Shown: positions 9,376-18,598 of the stretch, in pieces | Numbering within the stretch: position 1 is the first letter of the stretch | Layout: each line of letters opens with the position of its first letter | DNA from: an uncultured Erysipelotrichaceae bacterium | GTDB taxonomy: Bacteria; Bacillota_I; Bacilli_A; Erysipelotrichales; Erysipelotrichaceae | Assembly: GCA_947167125.1 (NCBI GenBank) | Contig: CAMVGT010000027.1 | Span: forward strand, 1-34,395 | Direction: 5' to 3' | DNA length: 34,395 bases | The notes under the pieces: generated by a model | What the model saw: only the letters and a program-made list of their open reading frames with translations | Told to the model about the DNA's origin: nothing | Databases searched by the model: none | Translations under genes and position numbers: made by a program

Positions 9376-10254
9376 ATGAAAAAAGATATGAATGAAACAA
9401 AAGATTTAAGGCGCCGCGGGATATTCCTGATGCTGGCGGCATCCATCTGCTTCGCCACCGGCGGCCTGTTCATGAAACTGATTCCATGGAGTCCGCTGGC
9501 AATCAACGGTGCAAGAAATCTCATTGCCTGCCTGGTGATTCTGGCCTATATGATTGTGACGCACCATAAGCTGAAACTGAATCCGACCGTGCTGCTCGGA
9601 GCGGTATCCATGGCCGGTGTGACGACTGCCTACGCGATTGCCAACAAGCTGACCACAGCCGGCAATACGATTATTCTGCAGTATACCTGTCCGGTCTGGA
9701 TCATGATCATGATGTATGTCTTCTTTCATAAGAAGCCGAGCAGAACCGGAATTATTTCCATCGCGATTGTTCTGATCGGCATTCTGTGCTTCTTCTATGA
9801 AGGCATGTCCACCGGCAGATGGGTAGGGGATCTGGTTGCTTTGCTGTCGGGAATCTTCTATGCCGGCGTGTTCATGCTCAACAGCTTTGAAAAGGGAGAT
9901 GCAATCTCATCGGTTTTCTTCGGCCAGCTTTTATGCGGCATTTTCCTGACACCGCTGGTCAGATACGAAAGTGATTTCTCCGCTCCGGTACTGCTTTCCG
10001 TCTTCTTCTTAGGTGCGGTACAGGTCGGTCTGGCCTATATCTTCTTTACCACCGGAACGAAGATCATGGACCCGCTGACTGCCTCTATTATCAATGCTCT
10101 GGAGCCGATCCTGAATCCGGTACTTGTTGCGATCTTCTATGGCGAAAAACTCGGTACATTCTCCTTCATCGGAGCTGTGATTGTACTCTGCGGCATTCTG
10201 TATTACAACATCAAAGAAGCAATTGCTGAAAAAGAACAGGCAGCTCATGTTTAA
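9376..10254 (+). CDS. EamA/DMT-family transporter
   Basis: A 292-residue inner-membrane protein with ten hydrophobic helices in two EamA repeats (~14-140 and ~150-283), the normal size of drug/metabolite transporters. Repeat signatures are ICFATGGLFMKLIPWSP in the first half and ALEPILNPVLVAIFYGEKLG in the second (PxxxxxxxxxxxGE type). The substrate is unknown; relatives export amino acids or other metabolites. No good ribosome site precedes ATG 9376. ATG 9388 is a possible second start, but it too has a weak leader. The glutaredoxin-like gene follows 20 bases later. Confidence 0.88.
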   Translation: MKKDMNETKDLRRRGIFLMLAASICFATGGLFMKLIPWSPLAINGARNLIACLVILAYMIVTHHKLKLNPTVLLGAVSMAGVTTAYAIANKLTTAGNTIILQYTCPVWIMIMMYVFFHKKPSRTGIISIAIVLIGILCFFYEGMSTGRWVGDLVALLSGIFYAGVFMLNSFEKGDAISSVFFGQLLCGIFLTPLVRYESDFSAPVLLSVFFLGAVQVGLAYIFFTTGTKIMDPLTASIINALEPILNPVLVAIFYGEKLGTFSFIGAVIVLCGILYYNIKEAIAEKEQAAHV

Positions 10255-10274
10255 ATAGAAGCGGAGGTATCATC

Positions 10275-10595
10275 ATGATTAAAGTATACGGAAGTGTGAA
10301 CTGTCCTTACTGCATGGTTCTCAAGCAGAATCTGGATCAGAACCATGTCACGTATGATTTTATTGAAATTCTGGAGAGTCTCGGAAATCTCGGATCATTC
10401 CTTGCCATCCGCGACAGGGAGCCGGTTTTCGATCATCTCAAAGCAGTCAATGATATCGGAGTTCCTGCACTCGTTGATGAGGATGGAAGCGTCTGGACGG
10501 ATTGGGAAACATGGCTGAAGAATCACGGCTATGAGATTTTCATTCCTGAATCTTCACTGAATCAGGCATGCAGTCTGGACCGCAAGGGCTGCTGA
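10275..10595 (+). CDS. Glutaredoxin-like thiol-disulfide protein
   Basis: A 106-residue thioredoxin-fold protein. CPYC at residues 10-13 is the glutaredoxin active site, GVPALVDEDG carries the cis-proline, and the C-terminus is rich in polar residues with two more cysteines. It probably reduces protein or low-molecular-weight disulfides in the cytoplasm. GCGGAGG precedes ATG 10275. It is the second gene of the EamA operon, which closes with a terminator. The central insertion (ILESLGNLGSFLAIRDREPVFD) is as found in the glutaredoxin-related group of Bacillota. Confidence 0.85.
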   Translation: MIKVYGSVNCPYCMVLKQNLDQNHVTYDFIEILESLGNLGSFLAIRDREPVFDHLKAVNDIGVPALVDEDGSVWTDWETWLKNHGYEIFIPESSLNQACSLDRKGC

Positions 10596-10621
10596 AAACA
10601 AAAGATTTCAATATTCTGAAT

Positions 10622-10652
10622 GAAGGCGCAGAAAATAAACTGCGCTTTTTAT
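10622..10652 (+). terminator. Terminator after the EamA-glutaredoxin operon
   Basis: GCGCAG (10626-10631) and CTGCGC (10640-10645), extended by A-T pairs, followed by TTTTTATT. Confidence 0.85.
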
Positions 10653-10727
10653 TGTTTTGAGCAAAAAACATAGAAATCAAACGTGCGTCTTTCTTATAAA
10701 ATGGTTTTATAGATATGAGGAATGATC

Positions 10728-12080
10728 ATGAATACACTGGATTGGATTTATGCCGGGTATGAAATTGTTTCAGCTGTGCTGTTTACAGCCGGCTTATGGA
10801 TGATTTTCAGAAAGTGCAGGCGCAAGGGGTGGCACGCGCTGGTACCCGGACTCCGCTACTATGAGATCGGCGTGATCGGCGGAAGAGAATCGGATGGAAT
10901 CAAAGCGATGGTTCTGGACCTGCTCAGCGCAGTCTTCAAAACTGCTACGGATTATATTCCGCAGGAAAGCACGTTCTACGGTCTTGCGATGATTGCCTAT
11001 CTGATGGTGCAGACTGCTGCGCTTGTTCTCAGGATCCGGGTGGTCATGGGAATGCTGAGAACGTTCCGCCTGAAGAAAAGATGGATCTTTTTATGGATTG
11101 CCGCGAACTGGATTCCTTCACTGCTGTTCGGCTTCTCGAAAAAATACCAGCCGCTGGATCTTGGTCTTTATGATGATGACGAACTGCTGGCAGGAACTTC
11201 ACCGGCTCTGATTGACGGGGCAATCGATGATGATCCGAGCGATGACGGACTGGTTGTCCATGTGCAGAACCGTATGATCAGAAGTCATGGCAGGAAACGC
11301 TATCTTCTGAAAGATATCAATCTGACCGTTCCCAATGGGTCGCTGGTATTGCTGCTGGGAGGATCGGGTGCCGGCAAGACGACACTCATCAATGCCATCA
11401 ACGGCTATGAGAAAGCGAAAGCTTCCATCATGCTGAACGGAACCGATATCTACCGCAATTACAAAAAGATGAAATACCGCATCGGCTATGTGCCCCAGCA
11501 GGATCTGATGCGGATGAATGATTCCGTCATGGCCACCCTCAATGACGCGGCTCTGCTGCGTCTGCCGAAAAGTGTCAGCCGCGCAGAACGGAAGGAACGG
11601 CTGGAAAGCACGGTTGAAACACTTGGACTTTCCGGACGTGCGAACGGACTGGTTGTAAAGAAGTCAGGCGGACAGAAAAAAAGAATCTCCATCGGTATGG
11701 AGCTGATCGCGGATCCCGAACTGTTTATTCTTGATGAACCGGATTCGGGACTGGACGGCGTCATTGCCCGTGAGCTGTTTGAGAAGCTGCGCTTGATTGC
11801 CGACAGCGGCAGGATTGTGATCGCGGTCACGCATACGCCCGACAGAGTCGCCGATCTTTTCGACAAAGTCATTGTGCTGGCCAGGGATTCCGGCAAAGTA
11901 GGCCGGCTTGCCTTCTATGGCTCGCCTGATGAGGCACGGGAATTCTTTGAACGGGACACAATGGAAAAAATCGTCATGACTGTCAATTCCAAAAATGAAG
12001 GAGGAGAGGGCAGAGCGGATGAAATCATTGAAAAATATGCGAAGCTGACAGCGGAAAGGGGTGCTGCAGCCAATGCCTAA
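10728..12080 (+). CDS. ABCG-type ABC transporter ATPase with N-terminal membrane domain
   Basis: A 450-residue fusion. Residues ~1-140 form a hydrophobic domain of about four helices with KGWHALVPGLRYYEIG, resembling the small DUF5684-like membrane module. After an acidic linker (~148-175) comes an ATPase: Walker A GGSGAGKTT (211-219), Q257, signature SGGQ (313-316), Walker B LFILDE (332-337), H369. The short, ABCG/White-like layout matches the single permease next door. GAGG is seven bases before ATG 10728; ATG 10722 is too close to it. The stop overlaps the permease start, so the two subunits are coupled. The substrate is unknown. Confidence 0.85.
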   Translation: MNTLDWIYAGYEIVSAVLFTAGLWMIFRKCRRKGWHALVPGLRYYEIGVIGGRESDGIKAMVLDLLSAVFKTATDYIPQESTFYGLAMIAYLMVQTAALVLRIRVVMGMLRTFRLKKRWIFLWIAANWIPSLLFGFSKKYQPLDLGLYDDDELLAGTSPALIDGAIDDDPSDDGLVVHVQNRMIRSHGRKRYLLKDINLTVPNGSLVLLLGGSGAGKTTLINAINGYEKAKASIMLNGTDIYRNYKKMKYRIGYVPQQDLMRMNDSVMATLNDAALLRLPKSVSRAERKERLESTVETLGLSGRANGLVVKKSGGQKKRISIGMELIADPELFILDEPDSGLDGVIARELFEKLRLIADSGRIVIAVTHTPDRVADLFDKVIVLARDSGKVGRLAFYGSPDEAREFFERDTMEKIVMTVNSKNEGGEGRADEIIEKYAKLTAERGAAANA

Positions 12081-13014
12081 GAAATTAAAATACAGGGGCA
12101 GGATCGCCCAGACCGGAATCTATTTCGGCAAGCTGATCCGCATGTTTGTCTATCAGAATGACTGGAAAGTTCTGCCGATGGCAGCCTTGATCGGCGGCCT
12201 TGTCACATTTGCGGTCGGAACGAATATGTTTGTGACCCAGGAAGGAACCATGAACGGATGCTTCGCATTGACATGCGTCTGTGTCTGGAATGGCTGCTTC
12301 AATTCCATCCAGGTCATCTGCCGCGAGCGGCCGATTATTAAAAGGGAACACCGCTCCGGTGCCCATATCACTTCCTATATCGCAGCGCATATGATTTATC
12401 AGATGCTGCTGTGCATTGCCCAGACGGCAATCATTCTGACAATCTGCCATTTTGCCGGCATTAAATATCCGGAAACAGGGCTGATCAGCGGAAGCTTTAT
12501 CATCGATTTCGGCATCTCGATGTTTCTGATCACCTATGCGGCGGATATGATGTCGCTTGCCATTTCCGCGGTTGTCAAAAACACAACAGCAGCGATGACG
12601 GTGATGCCGTTCATCCTCATGTTCCAGCTGATCTTCTCAGGAGGACTGATCATTCTGACCGGTCCGGCGGAAAATGTCACAAATTTTACAATCACAAAAT
12701 GGGGCCTGAACAGCTTATGCGCACTGGGCGATTTCAACAGCCAGCCGATGGTGTCTTTATGGAATACCTTATGGCAGGTAAGGCCTTATGAAATCGGCGG
12801 GCTGCAGCCGGTAAAGGAATTTACGGATTATATCCGCAAAAACAACATGCTGGATCAGTTCCTGCAGGATTCCGGAGCCTATGGCGCAAAAGAAGCGTTT
12901 GCGTCCACGATGGACAATGTGATCGGATGCTGGATGGTTCTGATTCTGATGATCATTCTCTTTGCGCTGTCCGCCACAATTATTCTCGAATTCATCGACC
13001 GCGATAAGCGCTGA
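12073..13014 (+). CDS. ABC transporter permease (ABC2/ABCG-type)
   Basis: A 313-residue membrane protein with six or so hydrophobic segments (~37-55, ~66-85, ~110-130, ~145-170, ~180-205, ~285-305). ICRERPIIKREHRSGAHITSYIAAH matches the coupling-helix region of ABCG permeases (ERxxxxRExxxG..SYxxA). AAAGGGG at 12055 favours ATG 12073; the GTG at 12061 is too close to that site. It overlaps the ATPase gene by eight bases and forms the transmembrane partner. Exporter function is inferred from the family; no substrate clue. Confidence 0.85.
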   Translation: MPKKLKYRGRIAQTGIYFGKLIRMFVYQNDWKVLPMAALIGGLVTFAVGTNMFVTQEGTMNGCFALTCVCVWNGCFNSIQVICRERPIIKREHRSGAHITSYIAAHMIYQMLLCIAQTAIILTICHFAGIKYPETGLISGSFIIDFGISMFLITYAADMMSLAISAVVKNTTAAMTVMPFILMFQLIFSGGLIILTGPAENVTNFTITKWGLNSLCALGDFNSQPMVSLWNTLWQVRPYEIGGLQPVKEFTDYIRKNNMLDQFLQDSGAYGAKEAFASTMDNVIGCWMVLILMIILFALSATIILEFIDRDKR

Positions 13015-13027
13015 TGATTCTTCAAAA

Positions 13028-13058
13028 TCAAAAGACCGGGTGACTACCGGTCTTTGTC
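13028..13058. terminator. Bidirectional terminator after the ABC transporter
   Basis: AAAGACCGG (13031-13039) and CCGGTCTTT (13047-13055), a perfect 9-bp stem between convergent genes. Confidence 0.85.
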
Positions 13059-13076
13059 ATTTTCAGGAAATAGCTT

Positions 13077-13841
13077 TTAAAGCACCTTCGGCTTGAAATA
13101 CTGAACGGAAAAGTCATCCAGACAGAATAATGCAAGACTGGAGCGGTCGAATCTTGCGGCCAGACCGCAGTCGATATCAAACCAGTCTCCCATCCGCTTG
13201 ATATGATCGGTACGGAATGTCTGTACCATGGTATGTCCGGTCACGACATATTTTCCTGAGACCTGAACGGAATATCTTCCCCATACCCAGTCCGTCTTGT
13301 AATCATAGCGGTAAGGCTTTTCCGGATCCTGAATCAGATCGAGATACAGCACTTCGGCATCGCAGAGATCATCTTCCGCTTCCGCCGGGATTGCCGCATG
13401 GACAAGGATGAATTCTTTTCCGTTTACAGTGACATTCTTTTTTAACGGACAGCTTTTCAGATATTCCAGGATCCGCTTCTGCTCATCTTCCGCAAGCGCG
13501 CGGTAGGCGGTCAGTGTTTCCAGTCCGTCATTGAGCTCCGCCCAGCGGTATGCGATTTCATTGTAAAGATAGATCACATCGACAGGAATTGTTTCCGGAT
13601 CGTGATTTTCGATATAGTCAGCGACAGTCAAATACTGCAGCATCATCAGATCATGATTTCCGATCAGCATCTCACACCGCGGATCATCCATGATTTTCTG
13701 CAGGACTTCCATGCGGTTGGGACCTTTGTCCACCGCATCGCCGATCACAAAAAGACGGTCCGTTTCATCCAGACACTTCAGGGCTTCTTCAAAACAATCA
13801 AGATGCGCGTGTACATCCGCGCAGACATAGGTTCTGTTCAT
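13077..13841 (-). CDS. PPP-type metallophosphatase (serine/threonine phosphatase-like)
   Basis: A 254-residue calcineurin-like phosphoesterase. CADVHAH (D9, H11), IGDAVDKGP (D35, D38) and GNHDLM are the GDxHG, GDxxDRG and GNHE metal-site motifs of the PPP family, with later metal-binding histidines in LVHAAIP and VTGHT. The changes DVHAH and DAVDKGP from the consensus are conservative. AAGGAAG lies six bases before ATG 13841; the longer in-frame start lacks a site. Bacterial relatives (PrpA/ApaH-like) act on phosphoproteins or dinucleotide polyphosphates, and sequence alone does not choose. Transcribed alone, divergent from the dehydrogenase gene. Confidence 0.88.
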   Translation of the reverse strand: MNRTYVCADVHAHLDCFEEALKCLDETDRLFVIGDAVDKGPNRMEVLQKIMDDPRCEMLIGNHDLMMLQYLTVADYIENHDPETIPVDVIYLYNEIAYRWAELNDGLETLTAYRALAEDEQKRILEYLKSCPLKKNVTVNGKEFILVHAAIPAEAEDDLCDAEVLYLDLIQDPEKPYRYDYKTDWVWGRYSVQVSGKYVVTGHTMVQTFRTDHIKRMGDWFDIDCGLAARFDRSSLALFCLDDFSVQYFKPKVL

Positions 13842-14075
13842 AAGCGCTTCCTTTGCAGTAACTATTTTATACCGCCGCTGTTCATTTGGATGTGTAAGAT
13901 CTGTGAGGAATTGCATTCCTGTACATCACTCAGATGAACATCTATTCGCCAAGGGGACACAAAATATTCTCTTCGGGAATAAATGATATAAAAACACGCA
14001 ATTTTACGGAATAAATAACTGGGGTTATATTTTGAATGTACCACCTGAAAGAATGGGGGAACTGTTTAAAGGCGG

Positions 14076-15203
14076 ATGAACAAGATGGCACATATCAGAT
14101 ATGATTACCGGACTCTGACCGCATTCTGTGAAGAAGCATTCACAAAACTCGGCTTTACAAAGGAAGACAGCAAAGTCATTACCGATGTATTGATTACATC
14201 GGATCTGTTCGGGATTGAATCACATGGCATGCAGAGACTGACACGCTATGATATGGGAATTCAGAAGGGACTGATCCATCCCGGCGCAAAGAGTGAAATC
14301 GTTTTTCAGACACCTGTTTCCGCAGTGATCGATGCCCATGACGGCATGGGACAGCTGGCAGCAGTGAATGCGATGAACATTGCCATTGAAAAAGCAAAGA
14401 AATCAGGGATGGCAATGGTGACCGTACGCAATTCCAATCATTACGGCATTGCCGGCTATTATGCAAAGATGGCTGCCGATCAGGGGCTGATCGGTTTCAG
14501 CTGCACCAATTCCGAAGCGATCATGGTTCCCACTTTCGGCCGGAAAGCAATGCTCGGATCCAATCCGATGGCATTTGCGGTGCCTGCGGATCCATATCCG
14601 TTCCTGTTTGACGCCTCCACAACTGTCGTCACAAGAGGAAAGCTGGAAATGTATAACAAAGCGGAAAAAGAACTCCCTGATCACTGGGCACTGGACTGCA
14701 AGGGACATCCCACACATGATACGGGAAGTGTTCTGAAAAGCATTGTCAGTAAAGAAGGCGGCGGCATTCTTCCGCTGGGCGGATACAGTGAAAAAAGCGG
14801 CGGCCACAAAGGATACGGCTATGCAATGGTATGTGAAATCTTCTCTTCCATCCTGTCGATGGGCCTGACATCCTGCCATACCAATACTGATGGAGTCGGC
14901 GGCACATGCCATGGCTTTATGGCAATCGATCCGGCAGTCTTCGGAAATCCCGGGGAAATCAGAAAACATTTCAGCACCTTCCTGCAGGAACTGCGGGATG
15001 CGCCGAAAGCGCAGGGGCAGACACGCATCTACACCCATGGCGAAAAAGAAGCACAGTCCGTGGAACGGATCAAAGCGGAAGGTGTTCCTGTCGATGTCAA
15101 AACAGTTTATGAAATGAAACAGATGGCCGATCACGCCGGTATTGACTTCTCGGCATATTTCGGTGAAGTTTCGGAAGTGGAAGGCTATCATACACTCTAT
15201 TAA
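14076..15203 (+). CDS. Malate/L-lactate dehydrogenase family oxidoreductase (Ldh_2)
   Basis: A 375-residue NAD(P)-dependent 2-hydroxyacid dehydrogenase of the YlbC/AllD/MdhD type, structurally unrelated to classic LDH. LFGIESHGMQRL carries the conserved SHG, VRNSNHYGIAGYYA the catalytic-region HYG, and GGHKGYGYAM the nucleotide-pocket glycine segment. Possible substrates are malate, lactate, ureidoglycolate or sulfolactate; no neighbour settles it. AAAGGCGG leads into ATG 14076. A second ATG at 14085 has better spacing, so the true protein may begin MAHIRYDY. It is single-gene, with its own terminator. Confidence 0.9.
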   Translation: MNKMAHIRYDYRTLTAFCEEAFTKLGFTKEDSKVITDVLITSDLFGIESHGMQRLTRYDMGIQKGLIHPGAKSEIVFQTPVSAVIDAHDGMGQLAAVNAMNIAIEKAKKSGMAMVTVRNSNHYGIAGYYAKMAADQGLIGFSCTNSEAIMVPTFGRKAMLGSNPMAFAVPADPYPFLFDASTTVVTRGKLEMYNKAEKELPDHWALDCKGHPTHDTGSVLKSIVSKEGGGILPLGGYSEKSGGHKGYGYAMVCEIFSSILSMGLTSCHTNTDGVGGTCHGFMAIDPAVFGNPGEIRKHFSTFLQELRDAPKAQGQTRIYTHGEKEAQSVERIKAEGVPVDVKTVYEMKQMADHAGIDFSAYFGEVSEVEGYHTLY

Positions 15204-15206
15204 TAT

Positions 15207-15229
15207 AAAGTCTCCGCAGAGGCTTTTTT
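15207..15229 (+). terminator. Terminator after the dehydrogenase gene
   Basis: AAGTCTC (15208-15214) and GAGGCTT (15219-15225), one G-U pair, followed by a T run. Confidence 0.8.
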
Positions 15230-15288
15230 GAGCTGTATGCATGTCAGTGCCGTAAGGCTTATAATGAAGTTCTGGCAGGAGCGTTTTT

Positions 15289-16089
15289 ATGGAAATCAGA
15301 AACAGCAGAATTGACGGCGGAAAAGCATTTGATTGGGGAAAGGCATCTTCTGATTATGCAAAGTACAGAGATATTTATCCGGATATCTTCTATCAGAAAA
15401 TTGTACAGAGAGGTCTTTGTGTGCAGGGACAGAAGGTGCTGGATCTCGGAACCGGAACCGGCGTTCTGCCAAGGAATATGTACCGTTTCGGCGCGGAATG
15501 GACGGGGATTGACATCTCAGAGGAACAGATCAGAGAAGCTGTGCGTCTTTCCGGATCAGCAGGCATGAAAATCCGTTTTCAGGCATGTTCTGCTGAAGCA
15601 GTATCATTTGAAGAACAGTCATTTGACACTGTAACAGCCTGTCAGTGCTTCTGGTATTTCGACCATGAAAAACTCAGTCCGGTGCTTTCACGCATCCTGA
15701 AGGATGAAGGCAGGCTCGCGGTATTGTTCATGGGCTGGCTGCCGTATGAAGATAAAATTGCCAAAGCAAGCGAAGATCTGGTATTGAAATACAATCCGAA
15801 ATGGACCGGTGCGGGTGAGACAAAACATCCGATCCGGATCAAAGATGCCGTACTGCGCTGGTTTGAGATTGAAGATCACGAAGAATATGATCTGGAAGTT
15901 CCTTTCACAAAAGAGAGCTGGCATGGAAGGATGAGGGCATGCAGAGGGGTAGGTGCTTCTCTTTCGGAATCAGAACTTTCTGGCTGGGAAAAAGAACATC
16001 GTGCGCTTCTGAATACAATTGCACCGGAAGAATTCACGATTCATCATTATGCGGCGATTGCCGTTCTGAAGAAAAAGAACAGAATCTGA
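15289..16089 (+). CDS. Class I SAM-dependent methyltransferase
   Basis: A 266-residue methyltransferase. VLDLGTGTGVLPRNM is motif I (SAM-binding glycine loop), WTGIDISEEQI the acidic ribose loop, ACSAEAVSFEEQSFDTVTACQCFWYFDH covers motifs II-III, and GRLAVLFMGW follows the usual beta strand. CAGGAGC precedes ATG 15289. Layout is that of UbiE/Methyltransf_11 proteins acting on small molecules; the substrate is unknown. The SDR gene begins 14 bases after its stop, so the two are probably one operon. Confidence 0.9.
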   Translation: MEIRNSRIDGGKAFDWGKASSDYAKYRDIYPDIFYQKIVQRGLCVQGQKVLDLGTGTGVLPRNMYRFGAEWTGIDISEEQIREAVRLSGSAGMKIRFQACSAEAVSFEEQSFDTVTACQCFWYFDHEKLSPVLSRILKDEGRLAVLFMGWLPYEDKIAKASEDLVLKYNPKWTGAGETKHPIRIKDAVLRWFEIEDHEEYDLEVPFTKESWHGRMRACRGVGASLSESELSGWEKEHRALLNTIAPEEFTIHHYAAIAVLKKKNRI

Positions 16090-16103
16090 GCGCGGAGGAT
16101 AAA

Positions 16104-16811
16104 ATGAAACAGTTTGAAGGAAAAACTGCCGTGATTACCGGCGGTGGACACGGCATCGGAAAAGCCATTGCACAGGCATTTGAAAGAGAAGGCGCAAGGA
16201 CAGCAGTAATCGATATCAATGAAGGTTCCTGGTATACCGGCGACATATCAGATCCGAAGGTGCTTGAAGCATTTGCGGAAAAAATCATCCGTGAATCCGG
16301 AAGTGTGGATTATCTGATCAACAACGCGCCGCCGAAGATGAAAGGCATCAGTGAATGTTCCTATGAAGAATTCATGAATGCTCTGGCGGTCGGTGTGGCA
16401 GCGCCGTTCTATTTATCAAAACTGCTTCTGCCGTATTTCAATGACCATGCCTCGATTATCAATATCTCTTCTTCCCGTGACCGCATGAGCCAGCCGCAGA
16501 CAGAAAGCTATACAGCCGCAAAAGGCGGAATCAGCGCGCTGACCCATGCCATGGCTGTTTCGCTCGGTCCAAAGATCCGTGTGAATTCCGTTTCACCCGG
16601 ATGGATTGACACAGAATACCGAACATATGAAGGCCCCGATGCATTGCAGCAGCCGTGCGGAAGAGTCGGCAATCCGGATGATATCGCGGAAACGGTTTTG
16701 TTTCTGTGCTCTGAAAAAGCCGGTTTCATCACCGGTGAAAACATCACGGTTGACGGCGGTATGACAAAGCTGATGATCTATCACGATGACCATGGCTGGT
16801 CTTACAGATAA
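16104..16811 (+). CDS. Short-chain dehydrogenase/reductase (SDR)
   Basis: A 235-residue classical SDR. VITGGGHGIGKA (9-20) is the nucleotide-binding TGxxxGxG, NNAPP replaces the usual NNAG, SSS supplies the catalytic serine, and YTAAK is the YxxxK pair. RVNSVSPGWIDT and GENITVDGGM are the standard C-terminal SDR segments. The region after the first strand pair is short (INEGSWYTGDISD), as in compact family members. GCGGAGG fixes ATG 16104; the much longer in-frame reading runs back inside the methyltransferase gene and is not used. Substrate not predictable. Confidence 0.9.
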   Translation: MKQFEGKTAVITGGGHGIGKAIAQAFEREGARTAVIDINEGSWYTGDISDPKVLEAFAEKIIRESGSVDYLINNAPPKMKGISECSYEEFMNALAVGVAAPFYLSKLLLPYFNDHASIINISSSRDRMSQPQTESYTAAKGGISALTHAMAVSLGPKIRVNSVSPGWIDTEYRTYEGPDALQQPCGRVGNPDDIAETVLFLCSEKAGFITGENITVDGGMTKLMIYHDDHGWSYR

Positions 16812-16859
16812 ATGAATTTGTTATAATAATCCGGACGAAAGGAAACAATCAGCGATCCT

Positions 16860-17573
16860 ATGACAGTGACAATCAATGACATTTATATCGATTCCAAAGA
16901 AGAGCTGATCCAGGCAGTGGAAGATCTCGGATTCCTTCCTTATTTTTCAAATGAAATTCCCGGCTTTTCAATTGAAGAACACTGTTCGCCGAGGGTTTAT
17001 TTTTCCGATGAACCGGGTGTCTGGGAATGGAAAGGCCCCGTCATTCAGGAGACAAGAGCAGCCTATGGCAAGCTCTTTCATAAAAAAGCCGGCTTTGTCA
17101 GCCGGAAATGGTTCTGTGACTTTGCCAATTACAGAAGGGACGGGTATGACTTTGACGCCCGTTTTGAGGACGGTCTTGCGGATTACAATTCACAGTATCT
17201 TTACAATCTGATCGCTTCCCGCCATTCCATCCTGTCCAAAGATGCCAAGATTATAGGCGGCTATGTGAACCCAAAAGAAAAGGTCAGGGATCAATGGGAA
17301 CCGAGAAAAGGCTTTGACACCCAGATCACCCGCCTGCAGATGCAGTGCTATGTCCTGACCAGCGATTTTGAATATGAAACCGACAGAAACGGAAACTTCT
17401 ACGGCTGGGGCATTGCCCGCTATGCGACCCCGGAAGAATTCTACGGAAAACGGTTTATCAATCACGTCTATCAGAGAACACCGGAAGAGTCGCTTAAAAG
17501 AATTGTGAAACAGCTGAAAAAGATTCTTCCCGGCATTGATGAAGAAATGATTCGAAAATTTCTGAAACCGTAA
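16860..17573 (+). CDS. AlkZ-related conserved protein
   Basis: A 237-residue soluble protein resembling the family annotated as AlkZ-related: the segments VEDLGFLPYFSNEIPGFSIEEH, YGKLFHKKAGFVSRKWF, FANYRRDGYDFDARFEDGLA and TRLQMQCYVLTSDFEY are its hallmarks. The link to the AlkZ/YcaQ DNA glycosylases is distant, and the function is not established. TATAAT at ~16822 is a likely -10. The ribosome site GAAAGGA is unusually far (about 14 bases) from ATG 16860, so the start is less sure than the gene. Monocistronic, ended by a terminator shared with the convergent aldo/keto reductase. Confidence 0.8.
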   Translation: MTVTINDIYIDSKEELIQAVEDLGFLPYFSNEIPGFSIEEHCSPRVYFSDEPGVWEWKGPVIQETRAAYGKLFHKKAGFVSRKWFCDFANYRRDGYDFDARFEDGLADYNSQYLYNLIASRHSILSKDAKIIGGYVNPKEKVRDQWEPRKGFDTQITRLQMQCYVLTSDFEYETDRNGNFYGWGIARYATPEEFYGKRFINHVYQRTPEESLKRIVKQLKKILPGIDEEMIRKFLKP

Positions 17574-17578
17574 AAATG

Positions 17579-17620
17579 ACAATCACTCCGCAGAATGATA
17601 TCAATGCAGAGTGATTTTTA
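17579..17620. terminator. Terminator between the AlkZ-related and aldo/keto reductase genes
   Basis: AATCACTC (17581-17588) and GAGTGATT (17609-17616) are perfect complements, with a T run on the plus side. CTCCGCA/TGCAGAG adds inner pairing. Confidence 0.75.
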
Positions 17621-17626
17621 TTCGTA

Positions 17627-18595
17627 TTACCTGTTAAAGCCACGGTGGCCGTATACTTTCAGCTGATTCAGCGAGGATTCCAGATTCCTGAATTCTTCAT
17701 CGCTCAGCTCAACATAGGACGCATTGAGATTTTCAACAATGCGTTCTTTATTTTTGGAGCCGGGAATCGGAACGACATTCGGATATTTCTTTAACATCCA
17801 TGCCAGGGAAATCTGTGCCGGGGTAGCGTTTTTCAATGCGGCATATTCTTTGAGAAGGTCAACAATCGGCTGGTTGCCGGCAATGTTTCTTTTTGAAAGC
17901 TGCGGCACCCATGTGCGCACGTCATCATTGGTTTCAAATTTTGTTTCAGTCGTGATTTTGCCGGATAGCAGACCGCTGGCGATCGGAGAGAATGGCACAA
18001 AGCCGATATTGTGCTCCATGCAGTAGGGAATGACGGAATATTCCGAATCGCGCTCCACCATCGAATAGATATTCTGTACAGCCGCCAGCGGTGTTACACG
18101 CTGAGCACGGTCAATGACATCCGTATCCACCTGGGAAAGTCCCCAGCCCCGGATCATGCCTTCATCAATCAGTCTGCCCATCGCATCAGCGACTTCTTCC
18201 ACGGAAACGCTTCCGGTGCGGTGAAGATAATAGAGATCAACCATGTCCGTCTGCAGACGCGACATGGAATCAATCAGATGATTCCGTACGGCTTTATATA
18301 CCGATCCAGCTCTTCGTGCTTCCGCAGAGCTGAGAAACAGCTTTGTCGCAATGACAGTATTGTCTCTGACATCCTTCAGAGCTTTTCCGACAATCCGCTC
18401 ATTATGGCCGATGCCGCTGAGGTTGGGACTGTAGACTTCCGCTGTATCAAAGAATGTGCAACCATGTTCATACGCATTGCGGATCGCTTCAATGCTGTAA
18501 GATTCGGGCGGTATTTTTCCATAGCCGTGCGAGAAGGCCATACAGCCCATACCGACCTTTGAAACCTCAATATCCCTTAAATATCTTTTTTCCAT
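17627..18595 (-). CDS. Aldo/keto reductase (second copy of the pair)
   Basis: A 322-residue NADPH-dependent (alpha/beta)8 reductase of carbonyl compounds. The catalytic tetrad is intact: D50 and Y55 (FFDTAEVY), K85 (IATKL), H125 (YYLHR). VVPIPGSKNKERIVENL is the C-terminal phosphate-binding loop. The start (MEKRYLRDIEVSKVGMGCM) resembles the AKR11/13 group. AGAAGG, inside the end of the upstream gene, serves as ribosome site, with only three bases between the stop and this ATG, so translation is probably coupled. It is the last gene of the acetyltransferase-AKR-AKR operon. Confidence 0.93.
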   Translation of the reverse strand: MEKRYLRDIEVSKVGMGCMAFSHGYGKIPPESYSIEAIRNAYEHGCTFFDTAEVYSPNLSGIGHNERIVGKALKDVRDNTVIATKLFLSSAEARRAGSVYKAVRNHLIDSMSRLQTDMVDLYYLHRTGSVSVEEVADAMGRLIDEGMIRGWGLSQVDTDVIDRAQRVTPLAAVQNIYSMVERDSEYSVIPYCMEHNIGFVPFSPIASGLLSGKITTETKFETNDDVRTWVPQLSKRNIAGNQPIVDLLKEYAALKNATPAQISLAWMLKKYPNVVPIPGSKNKERIVENLNASYVELSDEEFRNLESSLNQLKVYGHRGFNR

Positions 18596-18598
18596 TTT

